A stretch of 37,088 bases of DNA from Methylobacteriaceae bacterium (lineage in GTDB: Bacteria > Pseudomonadota > Alphaproteobacteria > Rhizobiales > Beijerinckiaceae). A model generated the notes under the pieces. It worked only from the letters and a program-made list of their open reading frames with translations, did not search any database and was not told the origin of the DNA. The translations under genes and the position numbers were made by a program. The stretch covers positions 1-37,088 of the forward strand of contig JAFASC010000193.1 in assembly GCA_019244955.1 (NCBI GenBank), written 5' to 3'. Shown piece after piece: positions 8,339 to 15,405 of this stretch; the first letter of the stretch is position 1, and each line of letters begins with the position of its first letter.

Positions 8339-9533
8339 CAGGCAGGCTCGATAAGCCGCGCAGCGTATTATTGTAACGGCGCTTGGGTTCGCCCACGATC
8401 TCGATCGTCTCGACGCGCTTCGCCAACGCCGTAAGAACGAGCTCGCCCTCGAGCCGCGCCACCGCCTGCCCGACGCAGCCGTGAATGCCGCTGCCGAGCG
8501 CGACGTGGCCCGCGACACGCCGTCTGATGTCGAATTTATCAGGGTTTTGCCAGCGCCGCGGATCGCGGTTCGCTGCGGCCATGAACAGCAACACCTTCTG
8601 GCCTTCGCCGATCGCGACGCCGCCAACATCTACGGCGCGGGTCGTCGTGCGGAAGAAAACCTGCGAGGGAGATTCAAGCCGCAAGGTTTCTTCAAAGGCG
8701 TTTCGCGCGAGCGTCGGCTCGCCGCGCAAGAGCTGCCACTGATCGGGATTACGCGCGAGGCAATCCATGGCCGCCCCGAGGGCGTTGACGGTTGTATCAA
8801 CGCCGGCCGAGAGGAAGGAGCGCATCAGCATCGGCGCTTCCTCGTGCGTGATCTCGCCGCGGTCGGCCGCCGCGAAAATCTCTGCGCCGAGTCCATCCGG
8901 CCGCAGAGATTCGCGCGCGCAGAGTCTCATGATCTCCTGCCGCACGCGATCGCCGTCGCGCATCGCCTCCTCGAAAAGGTAATTGCGCGGCCCGAAGCCT
9001 GTGAACACCATATTCCCGTACGGCAATAAAAATTCCCGTCCGGCATCGGGTAGGCCGATCGCATCGGGAAAGACTTTCAAGGGATAGGCCTCGGCCAAGT
9101 CTTTGACCGCCTCGAAACGGCCGCGCGCCACGAGTCTATCCACAAGCTCTTCCGCGTAGGCTTCGAACGGCGCGCGCAGTCGCTTGATCGTTCCCGGCGA
9201 GAGAATGCGTGCGATCACCGTTCGGGTTTTCGTGTGATAGGGAGGATCAACCTCCAAGAGCAGGCTGCGCGGACGCCACGGCTCTTCCTTGGCGAAATCG
9301 CTCAGGCCCACGCCGCGGCCGGAGCAGTACGTCTGCCAATCGTTAAATGCAGTGTGGACATCGTCATGGCGCGCCATTCCCCAGACCTGATAGCGGGGAA
9401 TCCAGACAACGGGCCCCGCCTCGCGCATGGCCTCGTGGGCGGGATAGGGATCGTCGAAGAATTCGCGGCTGAACGGATCGAAGTCAAATGTCGGCACGTC
9501 CGGAGTGCGCGTCGCGGTTGCGGCTTGCGGCAT
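8313..9533 (-). CDS. cytochrome P450, CYP199-like
   Basis: A soluble class-I bacterial P450 monooxygenase of 406 residues that needs a ferredoxin and reductase encoded elsewhere. Visible motifs are AGVDTT (243-248, I-helix oxygen activation), ETLR (282-285, ExxR) and the heme loop LGSGIHGCVG with C353. The usual Phe seven residues before the Cys is L346. Overall text strongly resembles CYP199A of Rhodopseudomonas palustris, which oxidises para-substituted benzoates: SGRGVGLSDF, EADPP-like EVDPP, NAFEE and NNTLRGL. Residues that in CYP199A hold the substrate carboxylate (Arg92, Ser95, Arg243, Ser244, Ser247, from memory) align with R87, S90, R238, S239 and S242 here. An aryl or terpenoid carboxylic acid is therefore the likely substrate. 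Confidence 0.9.
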   Translation of the reverse strand: MPQAATATRTPDVPTFDFDPFSREFFDDPYPAHEAMREAGPVVWIPRYQVWGMARHDDVHTAFNDWQTYCSGRGVGLSDFAKEEPWRPRSLLLEVDPPYHTKTRTVIARILSPGTIKRLRAPFEAYAEELVDRLVARGRFEAVKDLAEAYPLKVFPDAIGLPDAGREFLLPYGNMVFTGFGPRNYLFEEAMRDGDRVRQEIMRLCARESLRPDGLGAEIFAAADRGEITHEEAPMLMRSFLSAGVDTTVNALGAAMDCLARNPDQWQLLRGEPTLARNAFEETLRLESPSQVFFRTTTRAVDVGGVAIGEGQKVLLFMAAANRDPRRWQNPDKFDIRRRVAGHVALGSGIHGCVGQAVARLEGELVLTALAKRVETIEIVGEPKRRYNNTLRGLSSLPVEVRAKHH

Positions 9534-9624
9534 ATTCCCACTCTAGCGGTTCTTTGCCAGGCAGATTCGCATGTGGGAAAGCGATGTCAATGCGCGCCCG
9601 AGAGGCTCCTTGCGGGCTGATGCC

Positions 9625-10788
9625 TCAATGATTGCTTCGCTGCCCAGGCAGAATGCCCATGCCCTTGGCGATTATCGTCAGCATGACCTCGTCGGCACCG
9701 CCGCCGATCGAGCTTAGGCGGCCGTCGCGATACATCCGCGAGATTTCGCTCTCGTTCATAAAGCCCATGCCACCCCAATATTGCAGGCAGGCATCGTTGA
9801 CCTCGCGAATAAGGCGGCCGGCCGTCAGCTTCGCCATCGAGGCGAGTTGCGTCATGTCCTGCCCGTTCATGTAATCGTTGACCGCGCGGTAGACGAGCGA
9901 GCGCAACAGCTCGACCTTAGTCTGCAGCTCGGCGAATTTGAAGTGCACGACCTGATTGTCGATGATCGGCTTGCCGAACGCCATGCGGCCGGCGGTATAG
10001 TCGATCGTCATCTGGATCGCGCGCTCCATCCCGATGAGATGGCCGGCGGCAGCCCAGATGCGCTCCTCCTGGAATTGCTGCATCTGATAGATGAAGCCCA
10101 TCCCCTCCTCGCCGATGCGATACCGTTGCGGCAGGCGCACGTCATCGAAATAGATTTGAGCGGTATCGGAGGCGCGCATACCGAGCTTGTCGAGCTTGCG
10201 GGCGATCTCGACGCCCCTCGTCTTCATCGGCAGGCAGATCAGCGATTTGTTGCGATGGACCGGGCCGTCGCTCGTGTTGGCGAGCAGGCACATCCAGTCG
10301 GCCTGCGTGCCGTTCGTCGTCCACATCTTGCCGCCGTTGATGACGTAGTCGCCCCCGTCCTTGCGCGCAGTGGTCTTGATCGAGGCGACGTCGGAGCCGG
10401 CGCCGGTCTCCGAGACGCCCAGGCACGAGACATAGTCGCCGGCGATCGAGGGCCGAAGAAATTCCTCGCGCAATTCATCCGAGCCGTAACGCGTCAGCGC
10501 CGGCGTCGCCATATCGGTATGAACCCCAATCCCCATCGCCACGCCGGAACATTTGTTCGCACCGAGCGCCTCACAAAATGCAATTTCATAGGAATAGTCG
10601 AGACCGAGTCCGCCGAATTTCTCCGGCTTGTTAATCCCCAGAAAGCCCTGCTCACCCATTTTCTTAAAAACATCGTGCGCCGGGAAGATGCCGGCCTTCT
10701 CCCATTCCTCGGCGTGCGGGTTGATCTCGCTCTCGACGAATTTCGTCACCGAGCGCATAAGCTCGCGGTGCTGTTCGGTATAGATCAT
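9625..10788 (-). CDS. atuD: acyl-CoA dehydrogenase, citronellyl-CoA dehydrogenase-like (AtuD type)
   Basis: An FAD-dependent acyl-CoA dehydrogenase of 387 residues that makes the 2,3-enoyl-CoA. It has GVSETGAGSD (124-133) and the WTTNG flavin segment (156-160). The position of the classical base in medium-chain enzymes (Glu in YEGT) is glycine here (IGGGADE, G363). A Glu in QEER (E242) aligns with the base used by isovaleryl-CoA and long-chain dehydrogenases. That arrangement suits branched acyl-CoAs such as citronellyl-CoA. The start overlaps the AtuA stop by ATGA. Neighbouring carboxylase, hydratase and AtuA genes support the terpene-type assignment; a general branched-chain dehydrogenase is the alternative. 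Confidence 0.85.
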   Translation of the reverse strand: MIYTEQHRELMRSVTKFVESEINPHAEEWEKAGIFPAHDVFKKMGEQGFLGINKPEKFGGLGLDYSYEIAFCEALGANKCSGVAMGIGVHTDMATPALTRYGSDELREEFLRPSIAGDYVSCLGVSETGAGSDVASIKTTARKDGGDYVINGGKMWTTNGTQADWMCLLANTSDGPVHRNKSLICLPMKTRGVEIARKLDKLGMRASDTAQIYFDDVRLPQRYRIGEEGMGFIYQMQQFQEERIWAAAGHLIGMERAIQMTIDYTAGRMAFGKPIIDNQVVHFKFAELQTKVELLRSLVYRAVNDYMNGQDMTQLASMAKLTAGRLIREVNDACLQYWGGMGFMNESEISRMYRDGRLSSIGGGADEVMLTIIAKGMGILPGQRSNH

Positions 10789-12650
10789 GGGTCGATCCTT
10801 GAGGCGAGTTCGGCCGCGAACTTTCGGTCCACCGGCACGGGAAAATCGAGCAGCATTTGCGCAAAGCCCTTGCCCTGCGGATCGTTGCGGAGCGAGGCAA
10901 TGCCGCCGCCGCCAAGCACGTCGTGCAAGACGAAGTTGATTGCCCCGATGCCGGGCACGTCGAAGCGCGCGACCGGCTCGCTTGTTTTGCCGTCGAGATG
11001 ATGCGCGAAAAAGTTGGCAACGGCATCCGTTGTAAGCGCGCGGCGAATGATGGGCAGGTATTCGGGCTTGCGAGCGATAACGCCGATATTGGAATTGTTG
11101 CCTTTGTCGCCGCTACGCGCCCATGCCAAGGCGATGAGCGGGACGGTCGTGCCACCCTCATCCTGAGGAGATTGCGAGGCAACACCCACCTCCTCATCCT
11201 GAGGAGCATGCGCAGCATGCGTCTCGAAGCATGAATCGCTCGCCGCGTCCTTCGGGACGGTCCTTGGGCCGTTCTCCGAATTGGAGAATGGCATTTGCAT
11301 CCCCTCCATCTCGATCGCGATCGGCACCTTATGCTTCGGCACCAGACACGAAAACAGCCTTACGACCGGCGACACCTTAGCGCGATTGCCGCCCATGCCG
11401 GTAATCCCCGGCGACATAGAGGTGCCGGAGGAGGTGAGCTCGCGCACCATGAGTTCGAGCGGCTTCGGGTCGGGGTGCTTGGCCGCAAGCTTCAGCACGA
11501 CTTCGCGGGCTGCGCGTGCGCGCGAATGCGGACCGTAGGACGCCTCTGCTCCGAGCACTTCGACACTCGTTTCCGTGTAAGGTGCGGCGTTCGTCGCCTT
11601 CAAAATGATGCCGCAGCGGCGGATGACGGCGTCGGCGACTTTGTCGGCCTTGCGCGCCGCATCGATGCCGCCAATCGCCAGATACGCGCCGACGCGATAG
11701 CCATCCTGGTATGTCGCGCTGACTTTGTATGTGTCGGTCGGCGCGCGGCCTTTTGCATTGGAGACACGCACCCGGTCCGGTCCGATCTCGTCGATGCGCA
11801 CGCCTGAGAAATCGCAGGTCACGTCAGGCAGGACATAGGCGCGGGGATCACCGATCTCGTAGAGCATCTGCTCGGCGACCGTGGCGAAGTTCACCAAACC
11901 GCCGGTATCTGGCGGTTTCGACAGGACAAAGCTGCCGTCCGGCCCGATATCCGCGATGGGATAGCCGATATCGGCCCAGTCGCCGGTCTGTTCCCAATCC
12001 GTGTGCAGACCGCCGGTCGCCTGCGCGCCACATTCGAGGATGTGGCCGGCGAGCGAACCGGCGGCAAGATGATCGAACTCGTCGGCGCGCCAGCCGAAAG
12101 CATGGATGCAGGCGCCGAGCGTCACCGCGCTGTCGACACAGCGCCCGGTGATGACGAGGTCGGCGCCTTGAACGAGCGCCGCTGCGATGGGACCTGCGCC
12201 GAGATAGGCATTGATGCTCCATAAGTTTTCCGGCATCTCGGCGCCGGAAAACATTTCGCGCGTGCCGGCGGCGCGGAATTCAGCAGCGCGATCGAGGAGA
12301 TCGTCGCCGAGCACGACTGCGATTTTCATCTTGACGCACGCTTCCGTGAGCTTCGCCTCGAGGGCACGCGCGCAGGCGCGCGGATTGACCCCACCGGCAT
12401 TGGAAATGATCTTGATCTTGCGTTCGCTGATCGCGCGTGCATGCCGCGCGATCGTGCTGACGAAGTCGGTGGCATAACCCAGCGAGGCATCCTTTGCTCG
12501 CGCCCGCGCCATGATCGACATCGTAATCTCGGCGAGATAATCGAAGACGATGTAATCGAGATCGTCGGCGCGCAAAAGCTGCGGCACGGCAATCGAAGAA
12601 TCGCCCCAGAAGCCGGACGCGCCGGCGACGCGGATGGTGTCGCGCCTCAC
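10785..12650 (-). CDS. atuA: AtuA family protein (DUF1446) with AtuA C-terminal domain and a repeat-derived linker
   Basis: A 621-residue member of the acyclic terpene utilisation AtuA family; its biochemical role is not established. The core (about residues 1-450) begins IRVAGASGFWGDS and contains TGRCVDSAVTLG. The smaller C-terminal domain starts near residue 501 with ALAWARSGDKGNNSNIG. Between them is a loose linker of about 50 residues; residues 473-486 (SCFETHAAHAPQDE) are the translation of a genomic palindromic repeat, and PQDE recurs 12 residues later. The start GTG 12650 overlaps the carboxylase stop as GTGA; a longer frame to 13154 reads through that gene and is low-complexity. It is coupled on both sides in the operon. 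Confidence 0.88.
   Translation of the reverse strand: MRRDTIRVAGASGFWGDSSIAVPQLLRADDLDYIVFDYLAEITMSIMARARAKDASLGYATDFVSTIARHARAISERKIKIISNAGGVNPRACARALEAKLTEACVKMKIAVVLGDDLLDRAAEFRAAGTREMFSGAEMPENLWSINAYLGAGPIAAALVQGADLVITGRCVDSAVTLGACIHAFGWRADEFDHLAAGSLAGHILECGAQATGGLHTDWEQTGDWADIGYPIADIGPDGSFVLSKPPDTGGLVNFATVAEQMLYEIGDPRAYVLPDVTCDFSGVRIDEIGPDRVRVSNAKGRAPTDTYKVSATYQDGYRVGAYLAIGGIDAARKADKVADAVIRRCGIILKATNAAPYTETSVEVLGAEASYGPHSRARAAREVVLKLAAKHPDPKPLELMVRELTSSGTSMSPGITGMGGNRAKVSPVVRLFSCLVPKHKVPIAIEMEGMQMPFSNSENGPRTVPKDAASDSCFETHAAHAPQDEEVGVASQSPQDEGGTTVPLIALAWARSGDKGNNSNIGVIARKPEYLPIIRRALTTDAVANFFAHHLDGKTSEPVARFDVPGIGAINFVLHDVLGGGGIASLRNDPQGKGFAQMLLDFPVPVDRKFAAELASRIDP
11155..11234. repeat. palindromic repeat inside the atuA coding region, with a duplicated arm
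   Basis: The full element lies at 11193-11234: CTCATCCTGAGGAG, then a GCATGC...GCATGC hairpin centre, then GTCTCGAAGCATGA. Its first arm occurs again at 11157-11170, exactly 36 bases away, so the duplication keeps frame (12 codons). A second copy of the element with a different centre is at 36507-36547. The repeat falls between the two domains of AtuA and is translated. Confidence 0.85.
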
Positions 12651-14590
12651 GCTGCGTCCTCCATCTTGACGATCACCAGGGGATCGCGCGTCGCGACCTG
12701 CGCACCGGGTGCAACGGCGACTTTTTCGACGGTGCCGTCGGCCGGCGCGATGATCTCGTGCTGCATCTTCATCGCTTCCAGAACCGCGACGATGTCGCCG
12801 CGCGCGACGCGCGCGCCCTCCGCAACGCGCACGGCAATAACAGACCCGTTCATCGGCGCGCGCAAGATGCCGTCCGCCGCGGCTTCGGCCGCCTGGGGCA
12901 GCGCGAAGGTGCGATCTTCGAACCGCAGCACCTGGCGGCCGAGATCGAGGTGAAGCGTGTCGTGGACGCGAGCGAAGCGGAGGCTGCGCACGTGGCCGTT
13001 CATTTGATAGTGCAGGCGATCTTGCGTTCTCTCGAGAATGCGGAGGCGGGCGCTTTGCCCCTCCCCCGTCACGTTCCAGTACGCACCGTCGCGCGCCGCG
13101 TGCAGGGTCTTTTCGCTCTCGCCGATCGCAAGCTTTATCGGATGCTGCAGCCAATGCGAGGAATGCCAGCCCTGCCCCGGCCCGTCGCTGAAAAGCGCGG
13201 CGGCGATGGCGAGTGTTTTGAAATCCGGCGGTCCGGCCGGCACAAGCCTCATGTGCTTGCTGATGAAGTCGGTGGTCACCTCACCGCTCACGAACGCGTC
13301 GGTGTCGAGCACCTCGATCAGGAATTCCTTGTTGCTTGTGACGCCGAGCAGCACCGTGTCCTCAAGCGCCGCCAGGAGCCGCCGCCGCGCCTCCTCGCGG
13401 TCGTCGCCATGGGCGATGATTTTCGCCAGCATCGGGTCGTAGAACGGCGTCACGACTCCGCTGGGCATGAGCCCGTGGTCGACGCGAACGCCCTCGCCCG
13501 CCGCAGGCTCGAACAGATGCATCGTGCCTGTCTGCGGCAGGAATTTCTGGCGCGGGTCTTCGGCGTAGAGCCTTACTTCGATAGCATGGCCCTCGAGCCG
13601 CACGTCGTCTTGCGCGAGCGGCAGGGCCTTGCCCTCGGCGACATCGAATTGCAGCGCGACGAGGTCGAGTCCGGTAACCATCTCTGTCACCGGGTGCTCG
13701 ACCTGCAGGCGCGTATTCATCTCGAGGAAATAGAACTCGCCCTTCCCGTCGAGCATGAACTCGATCGTGCCGGCGCCGACATAGTGGATCGCTCTTGCCG
13801 CCTGCACCGCGGCGGCGCCCATGCGCGCGCGTAACTCCGCATTCACGGCCGGCGACGGCGCCTCCTCGACCACCTTTTGGTGCCGGCGCTGCACCGAACA
13901 ATCGCGCTCGCCGAGATGGATGACGTTGCCATGCGTGTCGCCGAACACCTGGATTTCGACATGCCGCGCATCGAGAATGGCGCGCTCCAGCAACAGGCGA
14001 TCGTCCCCGAAAGCGTTCTTCGCTTCCGAGCGGGCCGTGCGCAGTGCGCCTGCAACCGCGCCCGCTTCTTGCACGAGCCGCATGCCGCGCCCGCCGCCGC
14101 CGGCCGCGGCTTTCACCATTAAGGGAAAGCCGATGCGCGCCGCCTCGTGTGTGAGGCGCGCGTCGGATTGGCCGCCATCCTGGTAACCCGGTACGCAGGG
14201 CACGCCGGCGGCAATCATACGGCGCTTGGCTTCTGCCTTGTCGCCCATCATGCGGATCGCCTCTGGCGAAGGGCCGATGAAGATCAGCCCCGCGTCGCCG
14301 CACGCCTGCGCAAAACCGGCATTCTCAGAGAGAAAGCCGTAGCCGGGATGAATCGCATCGGCGCCGCTCTGTTTCGCGGCATCGATGATTTTGTCGATCG
14401 CGAGATAGGATTGCGCCACCGGCGCCGGGCCGATCGCCACCGCTTCGTGCGCAAGCCGCACATGCAGCGCGTCTTGATCTGCCTCGCTATAGACGGCAAC
14501 CGTGCGATAGCCCTTGGCATGCGCGCTGCGGATGATGCGGCAGGCGATCTCGCCGCGGTTCGCGATCAGCACTTTGCGAAAGCGGCTCAC
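12647..14590 (-). CDS. atuF: acyl-CoA carboxylase alpha subunit (biotin carboxylase plus biotin carrier), geranyl-CoA carboxylase type
   Basis: A 647-residue biotin-dependent carboxylase alpha subunit. It charges biotin with bicarbonate and ATP and presents it to the beta subunit. Order: the biotin carboxylase domain with IANRGEIACRI at the N-terminus, the ATP-grasp glycine loop KAAAGGGGRGMR, and EMNTRLQVEHPVTE; a middle BT region; then the carrier domain with EAMKM, where K608 would be biotinylated. The start is GTG 14590, overlapping the crotonase stop as GTGA; an upstream ATG at 14605 is possible but would sit deeper in that gene. Partnership with the adjacent beta subunit and AtuA suggests geranyl-CoA or a related branched enoyl-CoA as substrate. 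Methylcrotonyl-CoA carboxylase is the main alternative, but no HMG-CoA lyase gene is present. Confidence 0.88.
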   Translation of the reverse strand: MSRFRKVLIANRGEIACRIIRSAHAKGYRTVAVYSEADQDALHVRLAHEAVAIGPAPVAQSYLAIDKIIDAAKQSGADAIHPGYGFLSENAGFAQACGDAGLIFIGPSPEAIRMMGDKAEAKRRMIAAGVPCVPGYQDGGQSDARLTHEAARIGFPLMVKAAAGGGGRGMRLVQEAGAVAGALRTARSEAKNAFGDDRLLLERAILDARHVEIQVFGDTHGNVIHLGERDCSVQRRHQKVVEEAPSPAVNAELRARMGAAAVQAARAIHYVGAGTIEFMLDGKGEFYFLEMNTRLQVEHPVTEMVTGLDLVALQFDVAEGKALPLAQDDVRLEGHAIEVRLYAEDPRQKFLPQTGTMHLFEPAAGEGVRVDHGLMPSGVVTPFYDPMLAKIIAHGDDREEARRRLLAALEDTVLLGVTSNKEFLIEVLDTDAFVSGEVTTDFISKHMRLVPAGPPDFKTLAIAAALFSDGPGQGWHSSHWLQHPIKLAIGESEKTLHAARDGAYWNVTGEGQSARLRILERTQDRLHYQMNGHVRSLRFARVHDTLHLDLGRQVLRFEDRTFALPQAAEAAADGILRAPMNGSVIAVRVAEGARVARGDIVAVLEAMKMQHEIIAPADGTVEKVAVAPGAQVATRDPLVIVKMEDAA

Positions 14591-15405
14591 GCTTTTTCCA
14601 CCCAACGCGCCGGGCGTTTTTCCAGGAATGCGGCGAGTCCCTCCCGCCCCTCTTCACTGCGCAGCGCAGCGCTGAATGCGGTCGCAGCTTCGTCCGTGAG
14701 TTCTTCCGGCCGCCGGCCGACGGTTGCCAGCAAGAGGCGCTTCGTGGTGGCATTCGCACCCGGTGCGCAGCGCCCTACGTTTTCGTAGATCGCGTTCAAC
14801 GCGGCCTGCAGATCGTCGTCACGCGGACAGAAATGGTCGACAAGACCGATGGCAGCGCCCTCCTGCCCGTCGAAGCGCGCGCCGGTCAGCGCCAGCCGCC
14901 GCGCGTGCTTCAGGCCAATGCGCGCCACCACGTAGGGCGCGATCTGCGCCGGCGGAATGCCGAGGCCGGTCTCGGACAGAGCGAAGCGCGCGCGCGGCGT
15001 CGCCAGCACGATGTCGGCGCATGAGGTGAGGCCCAGACCGCCGCCGAACGCCGGTCCGTCGACGATGGCGATGACGAGCATCGGATGCGCGTTCAGCTTC
15101 GCATAGAGCTCGCCGCCGCGACGGTTGGCGGTGAACAGCGGATCGGTCTCGTCGAGCTTCAGATCGGCTTTCAGCCGCGCGAGATTGCCTTTCAGATTGG
15201 CGCCGGCGCAGAAGGCGCCGTTCGCGCCCTGCAACACAAGCGCGCGGAGCGAGCGGTCGTCGTGCGTTGCCTCGAGAATGGCGAAAAGGTCGGCCACCAG
15301 CGCGTCGGTCATGGCGTTGCGCGTCGCCGGATCATCGATCGTGGCGATCATGCGAAAGCCGCGGCGCTCGAGACGCACCACCTTTGTTGCCGGCAACTCC
15401 GCCAT
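14587..15405 (-). CDS. atuE: enoyl-CoA hydratase/isomerase family protein (AtuE-like crotonase)
   Basis: A crotonase-fold protein of 272 residues, probably hydrating the carboxylated enoyl-CoA made by the adjacent carboxylase (isohexenylglutaconyl-CoA in the atu pathway). The oxyanion-hole segment is AFCAGANLKG and the second is GPAFGGGLGLTSCAD (117-131). The first catalytic Glu of classical crotonase (GGGCE) is Gly125 here, while the second is kept as E145 in SETGLG. This one-Glu pattern and the following PPAQIAPYV stretch resemble gamma-carboxygeranoyl-CoA hydratases as I recall them. The start ATG 15405 shares one base with the beta-subunit stop (TGATG). A frame that extends to 15477 lies inside the upstream gene and is not favoured. 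Confidence 0.83.
   Translation of the reverse strand: MAELPATKVVRLERRGFRMIATIDDPATRNAMTDALVADLFAILEATHDDRSLRALVLQGANGAFCAGANLKGNLARLKADLKLDETDPLFTANRRGGELYAKLNAHPMLVIAIVDGPAFGGGLGLTSCADIVLATPRARFALSETGLGIPPAQIAPYVVARIGLKHARRLALTGARFDGQEGAAIGLVDHFCPRDDDLQAALNAIYENVGRCAPGANATTKRLLLATVGRRPEELTDEAATAFSAALRSEEGREGLAAFLEKRPARWVEKA

Noticed and set aside
9781-11001. Plus-strand open frame of 406 codons opposite the acyl-CoA dehydrogenase
   Set aside because: Low-complexity, His/Asp/Arg-rich translation with no motif; a typical antisense shadow at high G+C.
12758-13834. Plus-strand frame of 358 codons opposite the carboxylase alpha subunit
   Set aside because: Antisense to a well-supported biotin carboxylase; no family features.
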